Shown here: positions 1-5,834 of the stretch, one piece after another
Position numbering within the stretch: position 1 is the stretch's first letter
Layout of the letters: every line of letters begins with the position of its first letter
Source: an uncultured Rhodospirillales bacterium
Lineage (GTDB): Bacteria; Pseudomonadota; Alphaproteobacteria; Rhodospirillales; Defluviicoccaceae
Reading direction: 5' to 3'
Assembly (NCBI GenBank): GCA_937127205.1
Contig: CAKZLS010000205.1
Location: 1-6,249 of the forward strand
DNA length: 6,249 nt
Position numbers and translations under genes: made by a program
Notes under the pieces: model-generated
Told to the model about the DNA's origin: nothing
The model's input: only the letters and a program-made list of their open reading frames with translations
The model's database searches: none

Positions 1-1
1 G

Positions 2-1384
2 GGAAAGTCCGGGAATGGGCATGTAAGTAGCTGCGGTGGAGAATTCGATCGAACTCGACAGTCAGCAGATTCTCCCGAACGCGCCGACGAGCGGCAGTCG
101 CTTTCCGGCGTCGTCCAGCCAGCCATCAGCCTCTTCGATCAGGGCATCGTTAGCCTCACGCCGTTTCTTGCCAGCGTGCTTGTGGGGCGCATGAACAGCC
201 AGGAGGAGTTCGGTTTCTACGTGCTCGGCGTTACCATCGTGGCGCTTCTCGTGGAACTTCAGACCGCGCTGATCTCGTCGCCCTACATGGTGTACAGTCC
301 GCGGCTTCGAGGCCTGAAGCGCGCCCAATACGCTGGCAGCACCCTGATCTTGCAACTGGCTTTGGGCGGGGCGGCGGCCGTCGTTCTTGCTCTGGCCGCC
401 GTTGCTCTCGCTGTTTTTGGCCGGCCCGGTGAAGGTTTGACCCCCGTGCTCGGCGCCCTTGCGGTGGTCATCGTGTTCATCCTGCTGCGCGACTTCATTC
501 GCCGCGTCGCCATGGCGCGGCTGGAAATGGAGGGCGCGCTGGTTATCGATATGGCGGTGGCGGCGCTGCAACTGGCCGGCCTGGCAGCAATGGCCGCGCT
601 CGGCGCGTTGAACGCTCCGGTCGCGCACATCATGATCGGCTCGGCCTGCGCGGTGGCGTCCCTAGTATGGATGCACCGAAACCGCCATCGCTTCGAGCCG
701 TCGATGAGCCGCGCCCGCCGGGATTTTCTATTGAACTGGTCCATGGGCAAATGGCTGTTCGCGAGTGGCCTTCTTTGGGCCCTGGGCATACATGCCTACC
801 CGTGGATCCTCGCCGCCCTGCACGGAGCCGAGGCGGCTGGGATCTGGGGCGCGTGCCTTGGCGCGCTGTCGCTGGTGGTAGTGATTCAAGGAGGCGTCAC
901 CAATTGGCTTGGTCCCAAGATCGCCATCACCTACGCGCGGGAGGGGCCAGCACCGCTCAGACGGTTCGTGTTCCGCGCCGCCGCCGGCTTCGCCGCCGTG
1001 CTGGCGGTCCTGTGCTCGGTGCTGATGCTGTTCGCGGACCGGGTACTCGCGGCCCTTTATGGTGAGATCTACGCCAGCAGCGGCATCGTGCTGGCGATCA
1101 TGGCGGTGAGCGTTATCGCTCGCGGCGCCGCATTTTGTTTTTCGCGCGGTTTGTTCGCCATCGAGCGCGCCGACGTGGATTTCTGGATCAATATAATCCC
1201 GCTGGCGATTCTCGGCACATTCGGCGTCTGGGCCATTTCGGTGCATGGCGCCGAAGGCGCTGCCGTCGCCCTGCTCGCATCGCACACCATCGCATCGGTG
1301 GCGCGGGGTATTGCCCTCGCGGTCTTGCTCCATTCATTGGTGGCCGCCGACCGCGGTGTGCCGGTCAATCGGATGCAACCTTGA
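2..1384 (+). CDS. MOP/Wzx-like polysaccharide flippase family membrane protein, 5'-truncated by the window edge
   Basis: At least 460 codons, open from base 2 to the TGA at 1382-1384. About twelve hydrophobic segments can be read. The first, with the motif SLFDQGIVSLTPFLASVLVG (about visible residues 45-61), is the usual first helix of MOP-superfamily exporters, followed by EEFGFYVLG opening the second. The helices continue with short basic loops to a C-terminal segment rich in Ala, Leu and Val. Family members move lipid-linked sugars or other polysaccharide precursors across the inner membrane; the substrate here cannot be read. The frame has no ATG, GTG or TTG between base 2 and the GTG at 176. 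Starting at 176 would delete the first helix, so the real start lies upstream of the window. The first roughly 40 visible residues are hydrophilic, probably a cytoplasmic N-terminal tail. A role in exopolysaccharide, capsule or O-antigen export is inferred from the fold only, because no glycosyltransferase gene is visible nearby. Confidence 0.8.
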   Translation, partial: GKSGNGHVSSCGGEFDRTRQSADSPERADERQSLSGVVQPAISLFDQGIVSLTPFLASVLVGRMNSQEEFGFYVLGVTIVALLVELQTALISSPYMVYSPRLRGLKRAQYAGSTLILQLALGGAAAVVLALAAVALAVFGRPGEGLTPVLGALAVVIVFILLRDFIRRVAMARLEMEGALVIDMAVAALQLAGLAAMAALGALNAPVAHIMIGSACAVASLVWMHRNRHRFEPSMSRARRDFLLNWSMGKWLFASGLLWALGIHAYPWILAALHGAEAAGIWGACLGALSLVVVIQGGVTNWLGPKIAITYAREGPAPLRRFVFRAAAGFAAVLAVLCSVLMLFADRVLAALYGEIYASSGIVLAIMAVSVIARGAAFCFSRGLFAIERADVDFWINIIPLAILGTFGVWAISVHGAEGAAVALLASHTIASVARGIALAVLLHSLVAADRGVPVNRMQP

Positions 1385-1399
1385 CAGCCGCTTGGCGAT

Positions 1400-1427
1400 T
1401 TGGTCGTTTGCGGGCTCGCGATATAGG
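1400..1427 (+). promoter_or_regulatory. Weak candidate sigma-70-like promoter before the PLDc_N gene
   Basis: TTGGTC (1400-1405) and TATAGG (1422-1427) are separated by 16 bases in the 72-base gap between the flippase and the small membrane protein. Each hexamer matches the consensus only partly. The small gene may equally be transcribed from the flippase promoter. Confidence 0.22.
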
Positions 1428-1456
1428 ATTTTTGGAAATGCACAAAGAGGTCAGTA

Positions 1457-1633
1457 ATGGGTATTGAAGTCGGCGGAATCTTGGGATTGATCGTCCTGGT
1501 GCTCAACATCTATGCGATCGTTAAAACCTTTCAGAGCGGTGCCTCCACCGGCGCCAAGGTCATTTGGATTTTGGTGATTTTGATCTTTCCGGTGGTGGGC
1601 TTTCTCGCATGGCTGCTATTCGGTCCGAAGTAG
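1457..1633 (+). CDS. Small two-helix membrane protein with a PLDc_N (phospholipase D-nuclease N-terminal) type domain
   Basis: A 58-residue protein starting at ATG 1457 with a good ribosome binding site, AAAGAGG at 1444-1450, six bases before the start. It has two hydrophobic helices, about residues 5-22 and 35-55. A short polar linker (KTFQSGASTGAK) separates them. The second helix begins KVIWILVILIFPVVGFLAWL and the protein ends FGPK. The W-hydrophobic-P-hydrophobic-G pattern followed by FG is the signature of the PLDc_N domain, which anchors cardiolipin-synthase-like proteins in the membrane but also occurs as stand-alone small proteins of unknown role. No HKD catalytic domain follows, so an enzymatic function is not suggested. 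The gene starts 72 bases after the flippase stop on the same strand and may share its transcript. The start choice and family are solid; the function is unknown. Confidence 0.85.
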   Translation: MGIEVGGILGLIVLVLNIYAIVKTFQSGASTGAKVIWILVILIFPVVGFLAWLLFGPK

Positions 1634-1636
1634 CTT

Positions 1637-1679
1637 ATACCGACGCTCACTGATAGGGACTCATTGTGAGCGTCGGTAT
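1637..1679. terminator. Perfect 14-bp stem-loop directly after the PLDc_N gene, without a T-tract
   Basis: ATACCGACGCTCAC (1637-1650) is repeated as its exact reverse complement GTGAGCGTCGGTAT (1666-1679) around a 15-base loop. The loop itself can add a TGA/TCA pairing. The stem begins three bases after the TAG of the small membrane protein gene. No T-run follows on either strand, so it is not a canonical intrinsic terminator. It could stabilise the mRNA 3' end, assist termination, or be a protein-binding palindrome. Confidence 0.5.
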
Positions 1680-1697
1680 TAGGCCGCAAATCGTACG

Positions 1698-1735
1698 AAA
1701 AAGGCCTCCGGAACACAGTCCGGAGGCCTATCTTT
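1698..1735 (-). terminator. Intrinsic terminator of the LuxR-family gene, possibly bidirectional
   Basis: AGGCCTCCGGA (1702-1712) and TCCGGAGGCCT (1719-1729) form a perfect 11-bp GC-rich stem with a six-base loop. On the - strand the stem is followed by TTTTTCG, the classic intrinsic terminator tail, about 27 bases after the LuxR stop codon. On the + strand the tail is TATCTTTC, a weaker T-rich run. The element could therefore also stop transcription arriving from the flippase and PLDc_N genes. Confidence 0.85.
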
Positions 1736-1744
1736 CGTCCTGAT

Positions 1745-1767
1745 CTGCGCAAAATTTACATGCGCAG
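1745..1767. repeat. Small inverted repeat spanning the LuxR stop codon
   Basis: CTGCGCA (1745-1751) and TGCGCAG (1761-1767) form a 7-bp stem with a nine-base AT-rich loop that contains the regulator's stop codon (TAA on the - strand, 1756-1758). It may be chance, or part of the 3'-end structure together with the terminator next to it. Confidence 0.35.
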
Positions 1768-2886
1768 TCCCGCGGGACCGGTTACTAAAAGTCGAACCAG
1801 TTCCGCCTGGCGGTCAGTGCCGGTCTTGCCGAAAACTTGCTTCAGATGCTTACGCACGGTCTCGTAGGCGACGCCGAGGGTCTCGGCGCACTGGTCGAGC
1901 CGGTACCCTTTGGCCAGGAGCGCGATGACCCGGGATTCGGCGCGGCTAAGACCGTAGAGCTGAGTCAGCCGGCGTTGATCGATGTCCGTGGGCCGATCCG
2001 GATCGCCGATAAACATGATTGCCGCCGGTTCATCCTGAGATCGCCGCTCGCCGCTATCGTCAAGGGGCGAAACCAGCACTGAAATCGGCTTCGACCCGGT
2101 GGAGCGCGGAACCGTGAACGAGGTGATCTCACCCGGCTGATTGCGGCCGGGCGCGAGTTCGGGACGGGAGATGAGGTCCCGCAGGCGCAGCCGCCGCCAA
2201 CCCCAGTCAATTCCTAGACCGCCGTTGCCGTTGGAAAAGATGTCGTCCGTCTCGATGATCTTCTTGGCCAGCTGGTTGGCCGCGACCACATTGCCGGTCG
2301 TGCTCAGCAAAACGACGCCAATGGGAAGAACGTCGAGCACGTCCAATGCCACATTGCGTACATGCTGCGCCTTACGGAATGTCTGACCGGACCGGAAGGC
2401 GCGCTCGAGATTGGGAACCAGCCGGCGGAACAACTGCACGGTTTCCTCGTCGAATGGACCGTGGCTCTCGGAGCGTCCCAGCGCGATGCAAACCACCGCG
2501 TCGCCCTGGCGGTCAAGCACGCCGAACAACATATGGTAGAGATCCTGAGGATGCAGCCAGTTTCTGTAGAACTCGCTCTCGTCCAACTCGCGTTTGGTGA
2601 CGATCTGCTCGCCCAGCCAAATCGCTCCCGGCGAACGAAAGCGATCCTCACGCTGCAGCCACGGGTCGAGGCGGCTGAATTCGGACGCGTAGGATGCGAC
2701 GAAGTTGGGGTCTATGTTTATGGATTGCTCGAGCCGGCCGATGCCCCGGTCGTAATCGTGGGAAACCAGGACGCAGGATTTCGCCTGCAAGGCTTCGCCC
2801 AATCGCATGAGGGTCGCTGGCCATAGACGCCAATCTCGGCTAGCGTCGTAGAAGCTGGAGACAATTTCTAGGAGTTTATTTTCCAT
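1756..2886 (-). CDS. LuxR-family helix-turn-helix transcriptional regulator with GAF/PAS-like N-terminal region
   Basis: A 376-residue protein from ATG 2886. The C-terminal LuxR/GerE DNA-binding domain covers about residues 308-368: LSRAESRVIALLAKGYRLDQ, then the recognition helix YETVRKHLKQVFGKT at about 341-355, closing with RQAELVRLL. Residues 187-297 look PAS-like (LPIGVVLLSTTGNVVAANQ). The N-terminal 165 residues look GAF-like and end with a helix, LVPNLERAF. The opening MENKLLEIVSSFYDASRDWR resembles the usual start of these alphaproteobacterial regulators. In-frame ATGs at 2925 and 2961 would add 13 or 25 basic, low-complexity residues and lack ribosome binding sites, so 2886 is preferred, although its own Shine-Dalgarno is poor. 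There is no autoinducer-binding domain signature and no receiver domain. It probably binds DNA as a dimer in the cytoplasm; ligand and targets are unknown. It is divergent from the lipoprotein-like gene at 3138 and followed by a strong terminator. Confidence 0.88.
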   Translation of the reverse strand: MENKLLEIVSSFYDASRDWRLWPATLMRLGEALQAKSCVLVSHDYDRGIGRLEQSINIDPNFVASYASEFSRLDPWLQREDRFRSPGAIWLGEQIVTKRELDESEFYRNWLHPQDLYHMLFGVLDRQGDAVVCIALGRSESHGPFDEETVQLFRRLVPNLERAFRSGQTFRKAQHVRNVALDVLDVLPIGVVLLSTTGNVVAANQLAKKIIETDDIFSNGNGGLGIDWGWRRLRLRDLISRPELAPGRNQPGEITSFTVPRSTGSKPISVLVSPLDDSGERRSQDEPAAIMFIGDPDRPTDIDQRRLTQLYGLSRAESRVIALLAKGYRLDQCAETLGVAYETVRKHLKQVFGKTGTDRQAELVRLLVTGPAGLRM

Positions 2887-2932
2887 GTCACACTTAAAAA
2901 TTGGTGTACGGCGTTGGTGGTGCATGTTGGAG

Positions 2933-2961
2933 GTTGTAGCACACGCATAGATTGAATGCAA
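2933..2961 (-). promoter_or_regulatory. Candidate promoter of the LuxR-family gene
   Basis: Read on the - strand, TTGCAT (2956-2961) is followed after exactly 17 bases by TACAAC (2933-2938). The hexamers match sigma-70 consensus at three and four positions. Transcription would begin near 2926, giving about 40 untranslated bases before the ATG at 2886. Evidence is limited to spacing and partial matches. Confidence 0.3.
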
Positions 2962-3078
2962 CCCATACGAGCCATAATTCTTGCTCTGATTGTTGTTTGT
3001 GGCGCAAACGGTGCCTTTTGGCCAGACTCATAGGGGGTAGAAATCGACGATCATGCCAAGTGACCTACTGCTATTTGG

Positions 3079-3097
3079 TTACCGTTGCTGGCGGTAA
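3079..3097. promoter_or_regulatory. Operator-like inverted repeat in the LuxR/lipoprotein divergent gap
   Basis: TTACCG (3079-3084) and CGGTAA (3092-3097) form a perfect 6-bp inverted repeat with a seven-base spacer, about 40 bases before the lipoprotein start. The position suits a regulator site, perhaps for the divergent LuxR-type protein, but the arms are short and could occur by chance. Confidence 0.25.
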
Positions 3098-3137
3098 TGT
3101 GTCGCAGAGGCAGGTCCGGTTAAGTACAATCTGGAGC

Positions 3138-3908
3138 ATGAGAAACAATTGTATTTTCGGTCTTAAGCGAGCCTGTGACCTTTGGTGGGTACTCGGTTTG
3201 GCCGCGGGCATTAGCGGAACGGTGGCCGCGTGCGCACCGTCGGCGGACTATGACAAGCCGATCTACAGAGAGCTGACCTGGTTCGACTACCTCAACGGCA
3301 ACGAAATTCGGTCCGATTGCGCGCCCGGCACCGCTGATTGGTACCGGCTGATCTACAACGGTGTGTACATCCAGCAGGTCCGGACCTATGACGTGACAGC
3401 GGGACCACAAGGCGACGACACCCATGATATGAGGATCAGAGTTGTGGTCCCCGGTGGACAGAAGCCCCCCTCCAGCGAAGACCCCGCAGACGGCGTGGTA
3501 GAGAATCCGTTCGAGCTACTCGGTCGACGGCCTGGGGTAGTCCGGACCCAGACGCTCAACGACAACGAGATGGATACTCTGAAGCAAGCGTTGAACGACA
3601 GCGGATTTTTCGGCCCGCCGCCGACGGGGACCTATCTGAAAGCCTAGGATTTCTATTGGATCGGTGCTGCCTGCGTCGAAGGCCAGTTTTTCTTCAACGC
3701 CTACAAGTGGCCCTCGGACAGGTTCAAGACCGTGACATTTCCCGATTTACTGATGTCCTGGGACTCCACCGGCATCGCGATCAACCGGCCCCGCAACCTG
3801 TCGGATTTCGACGTTTACGGGGATGAAAGCGAAGGCGCCGATACGTCGATGAGCTTTACGGTAACCGTCGGCGAAAACGGCCTCGTCGGGGCCGGTCGAT
3901 TGTTTTAA
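3138..3908 (+). pseudogene. Putative lipoprotein gene of unknown function, interrupted by an in-frame amber codon
   Basis: From ATG 3138 the frame encodes 169 residues to a TAG at 3645-3647, then stays open for another 86 codons to a TAA at 3906-3908, giving a 256-codon frame. The first 32 residues look like a lipoprotein signal: basic residues (R2, K10, R11), a hydrophobic stretch from W16, then VAAC with Cys32 as the likely lipidated residue. The mature part is polar and aromatic (RELTWFDYLNG, DWYRLIYNGVYIQQVRTY). Downstream of the TAG the translation remains protein-like (DFYWIGAACVEGQFFFNAYK, later SFTVTVGENGLVGAGRLF). This suggests one ancestral protein interrupted by a single change such as CAG to TAG. 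I do not recognise the family. The same frame is open back to 2952, but those 62 residues are not signal-like. GGAG lies only one base before the ATG, so initiation looks weak. The gene is divergent from the LuxR-type regulator and convergent, with a 20-base gap, to the FrnE-like gene. Confidence 0.65.
3645..3647 (+). other. In-frame amber (TAG) codon interrupting the lipoprotein reading frame
   Basis: Codon 170 of the frame that starts at 3138, in the context AAA GCC TAG GAT TTC. One C-to-T transition from CAG would create it; a sequencing or assembly error is the other simple explanation. No recoding element can be identified with confidence. Confidence 0.7.
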
Positions 3909-3928
3909 GACGCGGAGATTGTCCAAAT

Positions 3929-4609
3929 TTATCCAAGCCGCGCCACATCCAGCATGCCGGCTAGCACCTTCGGTTCCTGCGCGCCACTGATGACCAACGA
4001 GCCCTCGAATACGAACGACGGGACGCCATTGATGCCAATACGGTGAGCGCGGGCGTTTTCCTCGTAGATCGCCGCAGCGTCTGCTTCGCTCTCCAGGTAC
4101 CCTTTCAGCGCATGGAAATCCAGCCCGAGTTCCGCGCCGATTGCTAACAGTATAGAGATCTCCCCAATATCGCGGGCTTCGATGAAATAGGCAAAGAACA
4201 ACGCCTCGACCGCGGCTTCGGCCCGGCCATCGACAGCGGCAAACCGGACCAGCCTGTGGGCATTCACCGTGTTCGGCGCGCGGCGGATGCGGTCGAAGGC
4301 GAAGTCGATTTCCACGGATTGGCCCACCTCGGCGATGGCGCCGTAAATGCGGCCTACCCGCGTTTCACTGCCGTACTTGCGCAACAGGTAGGACGTCCGG
4401 TCGATACCCTCGACCGGCATTTCCGGATTGAGCAGAAACGGCCACCACTTCAATACCGGTTCAATATCCGGACGCATGCCAAGTGCGCGTTCCAGTCGGC
4501 GCTTGCCGATGTAACACCAGGGACAGGCAGGATCGAAAACGATCTCGATGACGATGGGCTGACCGCCATCGGAGCGTGGCGGCAGTGGCGGTTCCGATAG
4601 GATTTTCAC
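3929..4609 (-). CDS. FrnE-like DsbA-family thiol oxidoreductase
   Basis: A 226-residue protein with a thioredoxin-fold DsbA/FrnE architecture. The active-site motif CPWC (Cys29 to Cys32) sits in IVFDPACPWCYIGKRRLE, a hallmark of the FrnE branch. A long helical insertion follows, with NTVNAHRLVRFA at about 120 and FFAYFIEARDIGE later. The cis-proline loop GVPSFVFEG has Pro197, and the family-typical ISGAQ closes the active-site face. FrnE relatives act in cytoplasmic disulfide exchange or as 2-hydroxychromene-2-carboxylate isomerase-like enzymes; no signal peptide is visible, so a cytoplasmic location is inferred. The start is taken as GTG at 4609, which overlaps the upstream secernin-like stop as GTGA. 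An ATG at 4678 in the same frame would add 23 residues lying inside the upstream gene, which is less likely. The stop is TAA at 3929-3931, 20 bases from the converging lipoprotein frame. No separate promoter is seen. Confidence 0.88.
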   Translation of the reverse strand: MKILSEPPLPPRSDGGQPIVIEIVFDPACPWCYIGKRRLERALGMRPDIEPVLKWWPFLLNPEMPVEGIDRTSYLLRKYGSETRVGRIYGAIAEVGQSVEIDFAFDRIRRAPNTVNAHRLVRFAAVDGRAEAAVEALFFAYFIEARDIGEISILLAIGAELGLDFHALKGYLESEADAAAIYEENARAHRIGINGVPSFVFEGSLVISGAQEPKVLAGMLDVARLG

Positions 4610-5610
4610 ACCGAACCCCGCTCTGAAATTTCGAATCCATCCGTCGGCGCGGCCTGTAAAGGCTCCCGCGGCCAACATTCAGCATCCGCCGTCCCATCCA
4701 TGGCATACGCTCGGAACGGTGTCCGGCAGGGATGTGGCGCTCCGGTGAACCAATGACGGGCATCCGCCGAGCCGGAGATGTGCGACACCATAGAAGCTGT
4801 GGTTTCGAAGGGGCCGTGCATGCAGATGCCGCTATCGTGATCGCGAAGAATAGTCATCATGTGGTCCGGGGTCATCCGTCCCTCGCGCTCGGACAGCAGG
4901 CGGCGTCCGCATGCCTGACGCGAATACGGGTCCGGATCCGCGGCCCCGGCGCCGAACGCCGCGGCGAAATCAAAATCGTCGGTGCCGTTATATAAACCAC
5001 GCCGGCGCGCATGGTCGATCAACCCTGCCGAGCTCATGTCGAAATGCGTACGGATGGTCAGCCCGTTGGAGATGTTGCGCATTCCCGATGTCACTCTCTC
5101 CGCCACCCAATGGCGACCGGCAGTTTCCAGCACCCACGCCTCGGCCGCGTCGGCGATCAAGAAGGCATTGTGGTAGGTGAAAGACGGATCGTTCTCGGCG
5201 CACGCCCCGCCCTGCCCGAAGCGCTCGAGAAGGCTGGTGATGATTTCAAGCGCCTTGAATGCGGTCTCTCCGCGCTCGAGTCCGAGGCGAACCAGATCCA
5301 TGCCCAATAGCGCCGGCGGACCGGCGGGCTCCCGGGTCCAGACCGCCTCGTTGCCAATGACCACGCCAAGCTCGTTAGCGCCCATCTCCGCGCCCCACAT
5401 CCAATCAATTTTCGAGAGCAGTGTGGCGAACGTACGCGGGGCCTGGGGGATTTCGATGTAAGTGCACCGGAGGGCAGCACCCGGTGGATGCCGGTCTCCG
5501 CCGAAGCAAGCGACGCTCTGTCCCTCGCCCGCCGGCCGGTCGCTATTCTTTCCAAACACCACCGTACCGTCGGCGGTCGCCGGGCTCAGAGCAACGAAGG
5601 TGTCACACAT
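4606..5610 (-). CDS. Secernin-like peptidase family C69 (Ntn-hydrolase fold) protein
   Basis: A 334-residue protein from ATG 5610 to TGA 4606. It opens MCDTFVALSP, so removal of Met would expose Cys2, the N-terminal nucleophile of family C69 peptidases. Conserved secernin blocks follow in order: FGKNSDRP (19-26), WMWGAEMGANE (70-80), NEAVWTREPAG (87-97), LLGMDLVRLGLERGETA (101-117), FGQGG (131-135), AWVLETAGRHWVAERV (158-173), and HWFTGAPHP (286-294). The family includes dipeptidases and secernins; the substrate here is unknown and activity is inferred from the retained Cys2. Eukaryotic secernins of about 410 residues continue for roughly 90 more residues, and this protein lacks that C-terminal helical part. 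It is the first gene of a two-gene unit, overlapping the FrnE-like gene by four bases (GTGA). It is divergent from hspQ across a 224-base gap. There is no strong Shine-Dalgarno before the ATG, but the N-terminus fixes the start. Confidence 0.9.
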   Translation of the reverse strand: MCDTFVALSPATADGTVVFGKNSDRPAGEGQSVACFGGDRHPPGAALRCTYIEIPQAPRTFATLLSKIDWMWGAEMGANELGVVIGNEAVWTREPAGPPALLGMDLVRLGLERGETAFKALEIITSLLERFGQGGACAENDPSFTYHNAFLIADAAEAWVLETAGRHWVAERVTSGMRNISNGLTIRTHFDMSSAGLIDHARRRGLYNGTDDFDFAAAFGAGAADPDPYSRQACGRRLLSEREGRMTPDHMMTILRDHDSGICMHGPFETTASMVSHISGSADARHWFTGAPHPCRTPFRAYAMDGTADAECWPREPLQAAPTDGFEISERGSV

Positions 5611-5665
5611 GGGTCGAACTCGGCCAAAACGTCATGATCCCAATCCAACCCATGGTACGACAAGA

Positions 5666-5673
5666 TGACGTCA
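5666..5673. promoter_or_regulatory. TGACGTCA palindrome in the secernin/hspQ divergent gap
   Basis: A perfect 8-bp palindrome about 56 bases upstream of the secernin-like start. ACGTCAT (5629-5635) is also the reverse complement of ATGACGT (5665-5671), so a related half-site lies nearer the gene. It could be an operator, but chance is not excluded. Confidence 0.22.
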
Positions 5674-5722
5674 AAGTCGCCGATTTATGGAAAGGACCGA
5701 ACTTTTCAGCACGCGGGCCGTT

Positions 5723-5750
5723 CAATTTGTGGCTGCGCCACAGAAAATTG
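5723..5750. repeat. Hairpin-forming inverted repeat in the secernin/hspQ divergent gap
   Basis: TGTGGC (5728-5733) and GCCACA (5737-5742) flank a three-base loop. The stem can be lengthened by CAATT (5723-5727) pairing with AATTG (5746-5750) across a three-base bulge. It has no T-tail and no gene ending into it, so a terminator is unlikely. Its position between two divergent genes suits an operator. Confidence 0.35.
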
Positions 5751-5772
5751 ATCAACCGTTGGTCAAGTGGGG

Positions 5773-5802
5773 GTTGAAATCGGACGGTCACTTGCCCCAA
5801 AG
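5773..5802 (+). promoter_or_regulatory. Candidate heat-shock sigma-32 (RpoH) promoter of hspQ
   Basis: GTTGAAA (5773-5779) matches the sigma-32 -35 element CTTGAAA at six of seven positions. After 15 bases comes CCCCAAAG (5795-5802), which matches the CCCCAT core of the -10 element in its first five bases. Counted from TTGAA the spacer is 16 bases, within the known 13-17 range. The predicted start near 5809 gives about 25 bases of leader before the GTG at 5835. HspQ is a known heat-shock protein, which fits; use by this organism's RpoH is inferred. Confidence 0.55.
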
Positions 5803-5834
5803 TAAGAGGGTAACGCACCAACAGGGTTAAGGAT

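Noticed and set aside
176..1384. GTG at 176 as the flippase start
   Set aside because: It would remove the first transmembrane helix, which is clearly encoded upstream in the same open frame (about 116-190).
1381..1386. Perfect TTGACA hexamer at the flippase stop codon as a -35 box
   Set aside because: No -10-like hexamer lies 16-18 bases downstream (only TCGTTT-like sequence).
1135..1467. 110-codon + strand frame across the flippase 3' end
   Set aside because: Arg-rich translation typical of an out-of-frame shadow; the flippase and the PLDc_N frames explain this stretch better.
2887..2961. Longer LuxR N-terminus from ATG 2961 or 2925
   Set aside because: The added residues are basic and unlike the family, there is no ribosome binding site, and the only promoter candidate overlaps this region.
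2952..3137. Upstream extension of the lipoprotein frame from ATG 2952
   Set aside because: The extra 62 residues are Cys/Arg-rich and not protein-like, overlap the likely LuxR promoter, and would bury the lipoprotein signal that begins at 3138.
4610..4678. Longer FrnE-like protein from ATG 4678
   Set aside because: It would lie inside the secernin-like gene, whereas the GTG at 4609 gives a classic GTGA overlap and a normal family length.
5603..5821. 72-codon reading frame on the - strand in the secernin/hspQ gap
   Set aside because: It overlaps the secernin-like start and the hspQ promoter, has no recognisable domain, and its composition looks like translated non-coding DNA.
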